A stretch of 64,000 bases of DNA, taken from assembly GCA_946803715.1 (NCBI GenBank), contig CAMPET010000006.1, forward strand, positions 178,460 through 242,459, in the 5' to 3' direction. The notes under the pieces were generated by a model, which did not search any database, was not told the origin of the DNA, and worked only from the letters and a program-made list of their open reading frames with translations. This stretch comes from Beroe ovata. Taxonomy: Eukaryota; Ctenophora; Nuda; Beroida; Beroidae. Positions 13,601-24,419 of the stretch are shown piece after piece; position 1 is the stretch's first letter; each line of letters starts with the position of its first letter. The translations under genes were made by a program, and so were the position numbers.

Positions 13601-14055
13601 TTTGATAGGGATGAATGCAAATTTGGATTGGAGACTATGAGTTGGGAAACGGCTATAGACTGATTGTCGTATTGAGTATAACTTTCTCATGAATGAAAGT
13701 GGAGAGTTATGACTGAGTAAGTATGATGACTTTAACTAGTACCTGCTTTGGGAAGGATGACACGGATAACAGCTGGGATGATGTCATTGCTCAGTTCACC
13801 AGTCTGTGTTGCTGTTCCAGGGTGCACGCAGTCTGAATATTGTAATGTTTACAAGCAACTATGATAGTCAGTCGAGTGCAATAACATCAAGTTTGAAATG
13901 GAAAACTTGAACTAGGCAAACGAAACGGTGGTATATGATTCCATGGTTAAGTTATTTGATGAATAAATTACAATATCAATAGGTTAAATCCTAAATTAAC
14001 CAAGTTTGAACTCACTTGAAATGAAAATCGAAAGTAAAATACCAGGCAGTAACAT
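1663..14055 (-). CDS. Receptor guanylyl cyclase (ANF-receptor type)
   Basis: Single-pass receptor predicted to make cGMP at the plasma membrane. Read exons, 5' to 3' on the minus strand: 14055-14016 (signal peptide [13 protein letters not shown]), 13832-13743, 13564-13407, 13268-12953, 12848-12690, 12521-12323, 7761-7454, 7354-6393, 6272-6068, 5965-5844, 5732-5634, 5457-5342, 3781-3663, 3554-3468, 3350-3210, 3107-2849, then about four tail exons ending at 1663. Phases agree at every junction as far as 3107. Domains: ANF_receptor ectodomain (about residues 14-420), TM helix near 448, pseudokinase ([14 protein letters not shown] instead of HRD; APE kept as TAPELL), coiled linker, then cyclase (about 855-1040). 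Metal-binding Asp residues are present (YFSDI, INDSY). Guanine-specifying Glu (KVETI) and Cys ([10 protein letters not shown]) and catalytic Asn/Arg (VNFTSR) are kept, so it should be active. A Ser-rich, acidic tail of about 350 residues follows. The junction near 2745-2849 does not close in phase with the best donor. Total is about 1,390 residues. Two other genes sit in its introns. Confidence 0.9.
4404..4483. repeat. 40-bp perfect tandem duplication
   Basis: Two identical 40-bp units lie at 4404-4443 and 4444-4483, just upstream of the Ly6-like start codon at 4543. They probably fall in its promoter or 5' UTR. Perfect identity suggests a recent duplication. Confidence 0.9.
4543..5067 (+). 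CDS. Ly6/uPAR-like GPI-anchored protein
   Basis: Two-exon gene: 4543-4685 and 4872-5067, 112 residues, GT-AG intron with matching phase. It starts with a signal peptide ([17 protein letters not shown]). The mature part has eight cysteines ending in [10 protein letters not shown], the closing C-x-D-x-C-N pattern of three-finger Ly6/uPAR domains. A hydrophobic C-terminus without a cytoplasmic tail follows, as in GPI-anchored proteins. It lies on the plus strand inside the cyclase intron 5341-3782. Family proteins are usually surface modulators or adhesion factors; the partner here is unknown. The domain is short and divergent, so a family call is firmer than any function. Confidence 0.75.
7991..11445 (-). 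CDS. LDLa-repeat GPCR, RXFP/LGR type C-like 7TM, no LRR
   Basis: Three exons: 11445-11352 (signal peptide with [13 protein letters not shown]), 11236-8645 and 8553-7991. Both introns (115 and 91 bp) have good GT-AG ends and matching phase, giving 1,082 residues. The ectodomain (about 30-670) is a chain of degenerate LDL-receptor class A modules; the clearest ends in [16 protein letters not shown]. Seven helices start near residue 675. The second extracellular loop is very long and contains [12 protein letters not shown], close to the relaxin-receptor FYGxNGVCF motif. TM7 reads [11 protein letters not shown], the rhodopsin-class NPxxY position. No leucine-rich repeats are visible, unlike vertebrate RXFP1/2. 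The whole gene lies within the 4.56 kb cyclase intron 12322-7762, same strand. The ligand is unknown. Confidence 0.88.
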
Positions 14056-14418
14056 TCAAGATGCTGTATACACTTGTAAAATGTAAACGTTGGTAGAATT
14101 AAAACGGTATTGAAATTTGAGCTCTATGAAACATGGTCCATCATAAATTGCTGTCTCGGAGTATTATTCGTTGGCCACGGCTCAGCAAATGAAATTTTCA
14201 CTGCCTCTCTGATATTTAATCGTAACTGATGGTGTCAAACGATTTGACTAAGAAAAGTGTTGCCACCATATCAAAGCTGTAACAAGTTGAGTAATTGTCA
14301 GAAAATTCTTTAGAAAGTTTAGCAAATATGAATACCGTAAGCTGGATTTTGTGGAAATGCTGGAAATTTCTCCTTATGATTCAGTAGTACCTATAGTTCA
14401 ATTGCAACTCCATGTATA
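14056..14418. other. Intergenic, likely cyclase promoter
   Basis: A gap of about 360 bp between the first cyclase codon and the CHTF18 stop codon. It is AT-rich and must hold the cyclase promoter/5' UTR and the CHTF18 3' UTR. I recognise no specific motif. Confidence 0.4.
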
Positions 14419-17400
14419 TCAGAAGAATACAGACATCTTGACAGGTTTCCGGACCGCATTGGAGAATCCCTCGTTAAACTTGTAGAATGTCCTATTCTTC
14501 TGAGTGTAAGCTTCCTTCTTCCTCTTGAATGCGTCCTTGTTCGAAACAACTTTAGACAGGTAGTTAACTGGTACAGCCTCCTTAGTGAAATCGATCTTTT
14601 CTGCTGGCTTGTGACCAGCCTCTTCGGCAGCTTTGCTTTTTGGAGTATTTTGTGAACTCTTCAATCCATCAACATCTCCGATTCGCCTCAACTCAACCTG
14701 CGTTTAGATGATGATGAACCCGGATTTAAAAGATAATCAAGATATCATCTCCTTATGACTATAGATAGAACACACGTCTCGTAGAATTCTGGTCAAGTAC
14801 CTCTCTGGCAAGCATCTGCTTGATAGAGTACGAGAGTTGCTTTATCTCAGTTGTCCCTGGGAATGTAGCCACACTGAACAGGTCCGGCTCCAGTTGGTAC
14901 GAAACCACGCCCTCAGGTGTTCTGTGCTGTACAAACTGCAGATCATAACAGGACATGAGGCTAACCAGTGCTTCCTTGCTCCGGCGCTCAGCTTCACTGT
15001 ACAGCTGCATGGTGAGAGTGATGGGTTAGTGAGCCTATAGCCGGTTAAAGCTATAGTACCTTTCTTTTCAATCTTTTCTCCGTAGAAGAGAGATGAGCTA
15101 GAGTTTCAGGCTCCTAATAAATCTGAGTGATTTCAACAATGCCGAGCAATATCACAGAGCTACTTGCAACAGTCACCTGAATATTGACAGGTCGGAAAGG
15201 TGGGCACAACAACCGCACAATGTACGCTGCTAGCTCAGTAGCAAGGTACTCGGATGATAGACCGAGGCGAGCCTTGACCAGCACCTCCTTCTTCATCATG
15301 TCACACATGAGACCCACCTCCCCACTGCGCTGTCTCACTTCCCTCTCCTTGGAAGGGAGCGTCACTTTGGGTGGGTGCACTTGCGCGAACAGGAGGTGAA
15401 ATGCGAGGGGGATGTAGGTAAGGTAGGTGTACAGGTCAAACGTCATGCTCTCTCTGATACTGACATCTGAAGATGGGTGCATCATGATCAAAAGTCTGTG
15501 GATACTGGATAAAATGGTGGATTCACCAAGTCCGCAGATTCTAATTTCTATTTTGTACCGAAATCATTATCAATATCAGTGTAGCCATGTTGCAACTGGG
15601 TGTTGAAGATATATAGAAATTTACCGATCAAGTCGTAGAAGATGAACCAGTCTAACGAATCAACTAATTTAGGGAAGCTCGCTTCTCTGATTTTCAGAAG
15701 GAGCAAGTTCTCGTGTATCCCCTCCACTTGCTTCTCATACTCGCCAGTACCCATGATAAGAGATAGGAGATCTGACATTCTGTGAAAGGAACAGGGAACA
15801 TGTCAAGAGTTACTCAGTCAAGTTAGATGATTAGATGTTGTGAAAGGATTAGATGATGTCTCAAAATGAATAGTGTAATCACTTCAGAGGTTTAGAATAC
15901 TGGGTAGAAACGTCACGGTCTATGTTGATCTCACCGTTTTTGATCATGTTTCTGGTCGTTCGTAAGTCGCTGGAGAGCACTTCCCTTTGTTTTAGGCAGT
16001 GTCAGGATCAAACTCCAGAATTTGAACAAACTCTGCTGCTTATCTTTCAGACCAACGTCCATTGACCGTAGCTTTATCATGCTCAACGGTTCGTTGTTCG
16101 ATTTCAGGAATTGAAGCGTATTGAGGGACGACCTGTCGGATTTAAAGTATTGGAGATAACTATATTTTATCTCAACGATTAACCGCCCCCTCCTGAGACA
16201 TTGACATACATACCGTATATCATTATCAGTCTTCTCACAGAGATAGAGAAGCGATGCCATGTCAGCTGTCAACTGCTCCATGTTACAAATGCCCTTCAGT
16301 CGGGATGCCAGCCTGGCACTTTGTGTCGGTGGCACTGTCATGATGGTCGCCACTTTCCTCAGATCTCTCAGTGCCACTCCCCAAGGGTCGTTACAGATAC
16401 AGATAATGGGACGACGTAATCGATGTTCTTTCTTATTCTTTTTCTTAGTTTTCTGTTCGTCTGGCGTGAACCTAGTGCCAGCATTCAGCACGTTTACCAG
16501 CACCTGCGACAATAATCCATTAGGAACAGGCCATCAGTCGAAAGGGTCATGATGTCACCATTCAGCAGATCCCCATTGTAATTTGGCATTCTGTCTACTA
16601 CATTCTCTAATCTAGCACATGTGTATAACTACCTGATATAGCCTTATTGTGCCCCATCATATTACCAGTGTGCAGATACCTGTATCGCTGGTGCCCCTGC
16701 CCCATCTATCTCATCAATTATCAGACAGTTAGGTCGGTTATCCTTGTTCAGAACACCTGACATACGCGTAGAGTTCTCTATGGCCTCTGCGAACTGGGCT
16801 GCTGACCTATAAATTATAATCGGGATAGGGTATCAACATATGGGGAAAAAATTACTAAATGACGAGTACTTTATATTGAACTAATCAAGTAGCGACTAGC
16901 CTCTAACCAATCAAAAAGGGACTAAGTACTAACCTATCATCGCTCGCGTTCATCTCAATGACGTTGTATCCAGCATGTCGAGCAGACACATGGGCAAGTG
17001 TGGTCTTGCCAAGTCCAGGCGGTCCAGCCAACAGAATCGTCTGGGGAAGTGAGGATAGAGTTTGTATTAGGCACGAATTAGAACGGAGAAATTAGATTGC
17101 GGATCTCGAATCACAGCGGACAGGGAGTCCAGGAAGGAGCCAGGGACTCTCACGAACCTTGCGATAGGGGAATCCCTTCTCATCGTAGTCAGGTTCTTGT
17201 TTGTTTTGGTATCTCTGCCACTGCTCGAGCGTGAGCCACTTTGGCTTCTCCACCGGTGCTTTCTCCCTCATCTTCTTACCAAACACGACTCCGTCCCAGA
17301 GTTTTAGCCAATGGAGCACTGATCTGTTCACACCATCGTCACTCAGCAAGTCGATGTACTTAGTGGGCCTAGATCAATCGTGCAGAGTGTTTGGGGTGGT

Positions 17401-18711
17401 GTTATCACTGATCGCCACTGATTGAGACTCAACCTTCTCAATGAGATGGTTACAATTATAGTTGGATAAGGATTGGTGACTAACATGTAATCAGACACCC
17501 AGAGGTTAGATGTATCTGTGTCACGTGATAAGGGATCACGTGACCGGGCGGCAGGTACAACGTGAGATCTGATTCGTGAAACAGCAGCCTCCACCTCTGC
17601 CCTCTTTTCATGATAGTCACGCATCACCTGAGATAAAATTTGATATATGGCATAGCCCTGTACCGAGTTCTTTCTTTTCAAAGCACAAAATTCGAAAAAT
17701 ATCACTGAATCGCAAAAATTTTGAACCTGAGCCTTGAGAAACTGGAACGGTTGGTCTAACAGACAATCGGGTGTTGTCTGAAGATTAACTTTCTCAATAT
17801 ACGGCTTGACTCGGAGGAATATCCTCTGTGTGTCCGATGTGACCTTGATGAAATCTCCGTCAGGTACCCGGGTTAACACCTGGGAGATGTGGTGTCAGCT
17901 GTCAGGAGTGGAGGCAGAAGCGGGGACTGATCAAATTAGATGTCGTATGTCCATGCTCATATATCTAGGAATGGTATTCACTGATTATTACCTTTTCCTG
18001 TTCCGGATCAGATCTTGATCTCTTACTCGAGACCTCCTCCACCGGGCCCTCTTCATCTGAATCACCCATGATTTCATCTCCAGTGACGCGCCTCTTCCCC
18101 TGACCTGCCCGGTAACTGTTCCGTATTTGCAACGCAGGAGGGTCTGTGCTGCCAAGTGAGGCAGTAGCGGAGTTCTGCATGAAGCTAAACTCTATCTCAG
18201 GGTAGGAGTCGGGTGTTGACAGTTTTGCGGTGTCAACAGACACCATCCGGTCTGTCAGGGACTTGAGCTGGTTCTCCAGTGCTGTTGTCATGGTGGTGGA
18301 GGAGGGTGTCACACTGGTGTCAGTTGTAGTGTCAGTAGTGGTGGGGTGATTGTTCTCTTTGTTAGCGAGAAGAGCTTCTTCCTCCATTATGGCCTGTCTC
18401 AGCTGCTCATCTGACACCCTTAATAGAGGTTAGAGAGGAGTGGTTAGCTGAATGTTGAATGTTGATAAGCCGGTGGAAACTGTGGCCGTGAAGCAGAAAT
18501 GAGCAATGAGCAACGTTTTTCAAGATAAGGGCCAAGTGTTGCTCAGCGAATCGGAAGTCGGATTGAATGAATGTGAGAAACACCGCATAGCTCACTGGTA
18601 TTTGGCAAAGGGATCTGGTTCATCGTGTATCACGAGGTTACCAAGAGCCTCCTCATCATCAGCAAACTGGGAGTCCAAGTTGTCATAGAAATCAGCCATG
18701 TCATAGTCCAT
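14419..18711 (-). CDS. CHTF18: CHTF18, alternative RFC large subunit
   Basis: AAA+ clamp-loader subunit that, with RFC2-5, DSCC1 and CHTF8, loads PCNA and supports sister-chromatid cohesion in the nucleus. The start at 18711 ([16 protein letters not shown]) opens an acidic N-terminal exon 18711-18596 that splices in phase to [14 protein letters not shown]. The region near 17350-17092 reads [19 protein letters not shown], a CHTF18 hallmark. Walker A is [20 protein letters not shown] (near 17030). Walker B is [14 protein letters not shown] (near 16700). The sensor region [20 protein letters not shown] and CEKTDNDIR lie near 16200-16420. The C-terminus [11 protein letters not shown] matches the conserved end that binds DSCC1/CHTF8. 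About a dozen short introns. The U2AF1 stop codon lies 283 bp upstream. Confidence 0.93.
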
Positions 18712-18994
18712 GGCTAAAGTGGTGCGAGTGTCATGGCGACAGCACTGTCATGTGACCACGCCCTTTGCACGATCTATGATTGTAGGCGAGAGATTATCAT
18801 TGGAAGTGAAATAGGAGTAACTTGTAAAAGTTGATAATACTGGATCGAAAAGATAACTGTTATAAGCGACAAATTACAGTTCTGATGTACGTCTATCTTG
18901 AGTAAACATACGTAAGAGCATACATAAGTATAGAACAGATGAAACCAAGAGTTTATAATAACAAAGGGGATGTTTTTATCACTCCCTCTCCCGT

Positions 18995-21900
18995 CTAATG
19001 TCTCCTCCGACCGGGAGATCGCGATCTCGATCGTCTATGATGTCCCCGGCTACCCCTGTTCTTGATGTGACGACCCTTACCAAAGTTCTGTAGCCCGAGC
19101 CGGGACCGGACTTCCCGGGAACAGGACTTGACGTGGAGAAAGTTACAGTACCCTCCGCGGGTACACTCTGATGTCTCGTGCTGGCGACAGCATGCTTCCC
19201 TGAGAAACACAGTGAACTCACGTTACATGAATACCACGTTATGAGATTTGACAATTTCACTCAATGACTACAAGTGTAATATGTGACAAGTAAGAATCGA
19301 GTGATGTAATGACGCCATTAATAATAATGTGTGCGGCAGAGAGAGGTGAGATGGTCTCTCAGACAGACGCGGAGCCAGTATTACCAGCCTGGTATTCAAC
19401 TACTGAGACAACAGACTGGTCACACTGAGACTCGGGTGATATATAGCAGACAGCTAGATTTGGAATTTCTGATCATTGGGTGCCCTGATGTTGGTGGGGA
19501 ATCACTATCTTGCCCAGAATCAGCTGTGAAAATTGTCTCATTGTCGGAGTGACTCTCTAGTTAACAGCAATGTCACATTGCCAATGTGAACGACGTCACC
19601 TAGCTATCTTGACCCCACTACGGGACACTTAGACCACATACCGACCGTTATCATCATACTGCAGAATCACAGCCACTTCTGCAGAAGGACTTGATTCTGT
19701 TCTGATTCCATCTGGGCAGCCGTATTCCAAATTCAATCAACTTCGTCTCAGTCAAGGTGAGACATTGACAGAGTGACACATAACATCCAATTAACGTCTG
19801 ATATGAATAGAATTTGCGTCAAATCCCTGACATGGGTAATCAGTTTAGCACAGGACAGCATTATGGTATGTCGCGATTTTGAATGAGCAGATGTTCGGCT
19901 CTTCGTTTACAAGTTGCAGAGACACTAAATATAAGACGTTCGGGACGAATCACCACTGCAAATATCTCAGGATAAGCATCGTCTTTACTTCGGAGCGCAG
20001 GGCATGATGTTCCGACTCCTTGTGTTGGTTTTCACTGTGGCGATCACAGTTGAGGGTATTCTACTGGGCACCCCTCTACTCCAGCAAGCTCGGGAAGGCT
20101 TGCTCAGTGAGCTGAAATCAAGAGCTGACATGTCCATGACGGAGAAGCTGATGAGAGCCCGATTACTGAGGCGGTCCGAGAAGTTGGTTATCGAACACAA
20201 CAGTAACCCGAGCAGAGAGTATAACCAGATTCTCAACGAATTCTCGGTCATGACCCCGAGTGAGAGAGCAGCGTATCTGGGCTACAGGAACACGACAGAT
20301 GACTTGGAGAATGAGGTGGTGTCCAAGAGAGACACCACTAAGGAGGAGGAGAGTCTTCTCCCTGACGAATTCAACCACAGGGATCACGGTCACGTGACCT
20401 CGGTTAAAGATCAATCTTACTGCGGATCTTGCTGGGCGTTTGCAGCTGTCGGAGCGCTCGAGGGGTCTTACTCGGTGGCAACGGGTGTACTGACGTCATT
20501 CAGCACGATGGAGCTTGTCGACTGCACTCATGCTCAGCAGGGCAAAGGTGGGTGCAGGGGCTCAAGTGCCGTGAAAGCGTTGCAATGGATCCACAGAGTG
20601 GGTAGATTGGGCAGTGACAAAGAGATACCCTACGTTCCCAGAAAAACAGCAGCTAACTGTGAGAAGTGGGCTGGAAAACCGAATGCTATTCAAAACGCGA
20701 ATGTTGTTGAGGTGGTGAGAGAGAAGGCAGAAGACTCATCGATTGGTTTGAGTGATGATCTCGTGAAAACAATCATACATAAAAACAACCCCGCCGTTAA
20801 TTTTAATGTAGAGGATGGTTTTTACTATTACGACATTGGCCATTACAATGGATGCGATGGTAGTAAACATAAGAAAGGTAGTCACGCTATCATTCTTGTG
20901 GGATATGGGCCAGAGTACTGGGAAGGGAAGAACAGCTGGGGTCCCCATTGGGGAAATAATGGGTTTGTCAAGTTTACGCGAAGTCGACCCAGTGTTTGCA
21001 CAATAACGAGCAAACTCTCCTACCCTGTGGTTGAATATGAAGACAAGGGTGAAGAGTTCATGGAGGATGAGAGTACCTTCAAGGACGGTCTGGTGAATGT
21101 AGCGATCGGAAAACCGATCCAAGAAGTGCTCTACGATTACCTCCCTGAGATCACTGATGATGACCTGGAAACGTGCTTCCGAACTGACAGCAAAAGAGCA
21201 TTCCTCAAGCTAGATCTGGTCGATTCATTCCCGATTGAGAGAGTAGAGATTGTATCGGACGATCCGATGACACTGATGAACACTTATGTTCGAGCTAGTG
21301 ATGATGGTATCTATATCAAATCCCTGGGTACTGTCGAAGCAGTTGAGGATACAATGGCTGTGTTAAGAGGAGATGGAATTGTTCAAGGTAGGTTTCTGTA
21401 CTTCACGTCTAATGGTAGTTATAAGGGAGAGCAACGGCAACTTTCAGTTTGCGAAATAAGGGTGTTTGCGGAAGTGAGAGATAGTGACTGCCCGGGGGGC
21501 ACGACAAGATGTCCGGATGGCATGTGTCGACACTCACACATGTGTTGACTCTGACAGGAACAGACAGAACGGCACTGGGGAAATCCACACGAAGGAATAT
21601 TAACAAATTTTATAATTTCAAATTTGTTTCGAACATTTCAAATTTTTGCGTGCTTTGCCATTTGTCGCAAATGAGTAACTATGGTCTCACTTAAATTAAT
21701 GTGACATATGACAAGTGAGACTCCAGTGATAATATGACGACGTATTGATACGGCAATGTCACTATGACAGCGATAACACTGCTGTCATAGCAACAATTAT
21801 CAGTGGTACCTGAAATCGGTAACGGGTGACAACTCGGCATAGATTGGTGCTCCGTTGAACCATCTATTATTGAGATCCTCAACACATTTGGCAGCGTCAT

Positions 21901-22703
21901 CCTCTTGCTTGAACATGATATAGATATTCCCTGCAATTAATGATCAATTCGAAAATTGAGATGAATGTGGCGTAAGCAAGACAATATTTAGGCGGATTTC
22001 AGACGAGTCATGAATACATTCATACCGATCAAATGATCTCCCAGGTTTTCACAGACATTCAGTTCCTCAATAGGACCGTACTTGTCTTCCAGCTCAACGT
22101 ATACATCCTCGAAAAAGTCGTCAAAATGTTTCTGAAGTAGCTCCTGCGGAAATAATCTCCGTAATCAAGGAAATACCTGATTATAGTTCAAAATACTACA
22201 GTCACAACACGCATACAGCCGTTTCACGCAAGTCTGAAGAAGGAGTAGAACACTGAATGTAGGTACAAATCACTTCACGCATACAGCCATTTCACACAAG
22301 TTTGATGAAGGAGCAGGACACTGAATGTACATACCTCACTGAATCCACCAGCCGTCTTTATCTCTGGATTGAGAGCGCTATTTGCAGGACTGTGGTACAT
22401 GTGATTGAGAAGTACGGTTTGGCTGTACGTCGGTCTGTTGTGCTGTCTCGAGCACCTGAGAATAAAAGATGAAATGATATGAATATGAGGATGAACAAGA
22501 GTGAAAAAGGGGGGGGGGCATCTGAAATTTGTAGAGGTGTTATTCATTGATTAATCATGATATGGTGATCAATGATCACGTGGTGGATGATGGTTGTGCT
22601 GGGGTTACCTTTCACCGTGAGTGCAGGCGCCGGTCTTGAAGTAGAAGGGACAGTTTACCCTGTCTTTCTCTGTCCCGAAAATAGATGCTAAGAACTCAGC
22701 CAT
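18995..22703 (-). CDS. U2AF1: U2AF1, U2 snRNP auxiliary factor small subunit
   Basis: Recognises the AG of the 3' splice site together with U2AF2. Five exons: 22703-22609, 22455-22335, 22143-22026, 21930-21810, 19199-18995. All phases agree, giving 219 residues. Order: first CCCH zinc finger ([20 protein letters not shown]), UHM/RRM-like domain ending [20 protein letters not shown], second CCCH finger ([20 protein letters not shown]), and a short Arg/Ser tail ([13 protein letters not shown]). Human U2AF1 is 240 residues; the difference is mostly a shorter Gly/RS tail. The 2.6 kb intron 4 is far longer than the other three (114-191 bp) and contains a protease gene on the opposite strand. Confidence 0.96.
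20004..21548 (+). CDS. Papain-family (C1A) protease with C-terminal F-type lectin-like domain
   Basis: Intronless, 514 residues, inside U2AF1 intron 4 on the opposite strand. Signal peptide [18 protein letters not shown]; an inhibitory-type propeptide runs to about residue 115. The catalytic domain keeps the oxyanion Gln and nucleophile ([12 protein letters not shown]), the His ([13 protein letters not shown]) and the Asn ([14 protein letters not shown]), so an active cysteine protease is expected. After about residue 340 comes a domain that opens [12 protein letters not shown], continues [17 protein letters not shown] and ends [11 protein letters not shown]. This is the layout of fucolectin/F5-8-type carbohydrate-binding domains. 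The final residues [19 protein letters not shown] look like a truncated LDLa module. Likely secreted or lysosomal. Confidence 0.88.
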   Translation: MMFRLLVLVFTVAITVEGILLGTPLLQQAREGLLSELKSRADMSMTEKLMRARLLRRSEKLVIEHNSNPSREYNQILNEFSVMTPSERAAYLGYRNTTDDLENEVVSKRDTTKEEESLLPDEFNHRDHGHVTSVKDQSYCGSCWAFAAVGALEGSYSVATGVLTSFSTMELVDCTHAQQGKGGCRGSSAVKALQWIHRVGRLGSDKEIPYVPRKTAANCEKWAGKPNAIQNANVVEVVREKAEDSSIGLSDDLVKTIIHKNNPAVNFNVEDGFYYYDIGHYNGCDGSKHKKGSHAIILVGYGPEYWEGKNSWGPHWGNNGFVKFTRSRPSVCTITSKLSYPVVEYEDKGEEFMEDESTFKDGLVNVAIGKPIQEVLYDYLPEITDDDLETCFRTDSKRAFLKLDLVDSFPIERVEIVSDDPMTLMNTYVRASDDGIYIKSLGTVEAVEDTMAVLRGDGIVQGRFLYFTSNGSYKGEQRQLSVCEIRVFAEVRDSDCPGGTTRCPDGMCRHSHMC

Positions 22704-22963
22704 GCTATGCTACCTCTGCTAGGGGTTAAGGATGGGTCAAGAAGTTTGAAATGACATTGATGTAAAAAATTGTTCAGAAAACCATTAAAAGATGTATGCA
22801 GATAAGTTAATAATATTGGAATCCATGGGTTAGACGATAGCAACCGATTGTTGATAAAAATGTCATCGGTAAGTCTCAAAAATCAAGTTAAAGATTCTGC
22901 CTCTATCCCTAAAAACTCTGATACAAAGCATTGTGCATATTGCTACACGAAACACATTTCCCC

Positions 22964-24142
22964 TCAGGCGCCATGTGCAACACATCCCTGATACACATTG
23001 CACGTGAGTGTCTTTAGTGTCACACAATCCAGCACGTGGGTAATGTATTCCTCGGCGGACGATGTTAGTAACCGTGACACCGCTTTGTCAAGGGTGGGAA
23101 GTAGTTTAGCCAGGGCCATCGGCTCCGACGTCTGTAGTGATGAGCGTAGCTCTCGCCGTAGAAAGGTGGTGTTGTGGCTCAGGGATGTGACAAACGTGTT
23201 CCTGGAGATTTGTAGGATAAGGGTTTGGGTGGAAGAAAAGCATTCATATCCTTTCGAGAAATGGATAGAACGCATCAAAGCTATTACCTGAAGTCCTGAC
23301 TCTCGAGTATATCCATAGTAACAGCAACAAGCTCCTTCATTTTCTCTTCTCCCTCCTCCCCTGTGGAAAACTTGCACATTTTGACGAGGTCTGGACAGAA
23401 ATCCTTGACACCACCCACCAACTGATCCACGATTTCGTCCCACAATACCGCGGTGTCAAGGTCAGTGTCACCTATCACTGAATCCACGACACCCGTACAT
23501 ACCTCAATCATCTCACTCAAGTCTAACAAGTGGTGTACTTTTGAGAGGTACATTTTGGTTGACTTCGTAACGGATGGATCTTCGCCAACTTGCTGTGACG
23601 AACGTTGCTGATCCGATGTTGCTCTAATGATGGTTGCTTTGACAACAGCGAGCTGTATTGACAGGAATGTTGCAAGCAGTGTTGAGGAGTAGAGTACGAG
23701 AGGAACTTTAGTTAAGATTTGTCGTTTTAGTATCTGCCAACCGGCAACTTTGTCGATATTCCCGCTTTTCAGATTGAGTAGGATTGTTCCTGTGTCACAG
23801 TGTGTCTTCAGTGAATTTCGTAGCTTGAGATAGTACCTGTGTGTTATTAAATTGATTGGGATGGGTTGGGTCCATCGAAATTGGTTTTACCACCAAGTCA
23901 CAGAGGTTTCAACGAAGTTCATGGATTTACCCTGACAGAGTGAGCAACATGTTGTTATGATGCTGAAGGTAGTGTTGCTCAGCACGCGAGCACCTCAGCA
24001 ACATTTCCATCTGTTCACGTTGCCATGACTGCACCTTGTTCTTGCATACTGTTGCCACGGCAGTGGCCCCCGTGACAACGCCTACTCCCGCGAGGAGGGA
24101 AGTGCGGTGTTCGTTAAACTTCCGCCTACACCATTCTAGCAT
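22964..24142 (-). CDS. PEX3: PEX3, peroxisomal membrane docking factor
   Basis: Docks PEX19 on peroxisomes and the ER for membrane-protein insertion. The start at 24142 gives MLEWCRRKFNEHRTS followed by an N-terminal hydrophobic anchor with VGVVTGATAVATV. A coiled region with WQREQMEMLLRCSRAEQHY precedes the first intron. The next exon carries LTKVPLVLYSSTLLATF and LSIQLAVVKA, matching the conserved PEX3 helix (TVAVYSTCMLVVLLRVQLN in human). A small intron near 23290-23225 separates the last exon, which ends VYQGCVAHGA. Length about 350 residues is close to the family's usual 370. It sits between U2AF1 and BLOC1S5, all on one strand. Confidence 0.88.
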
Positions 24143-24419
24143 CACAACCTATGATAGGGATTTCCCATTATGGTAAAAAACGATCATCTCTCAATGATGT
24201 TGCAGCGGGTAAACCGTCCTATCTAACAACATCAAAACTGGGGCAATCTTTATTCCAATGGTAAATCAAAACTTTAAATATGTAAAATTGTTCATTAATC
24301 ATAACCAACACTCATAATATCAACAAATAATCAACAAAAATTTCATCTGGCTTTAGTTCAGTTCAAAGTTAATCCAACAAAACAAGGTATAAAAACACGG
24401 ATTATTATCACAGGCTATC

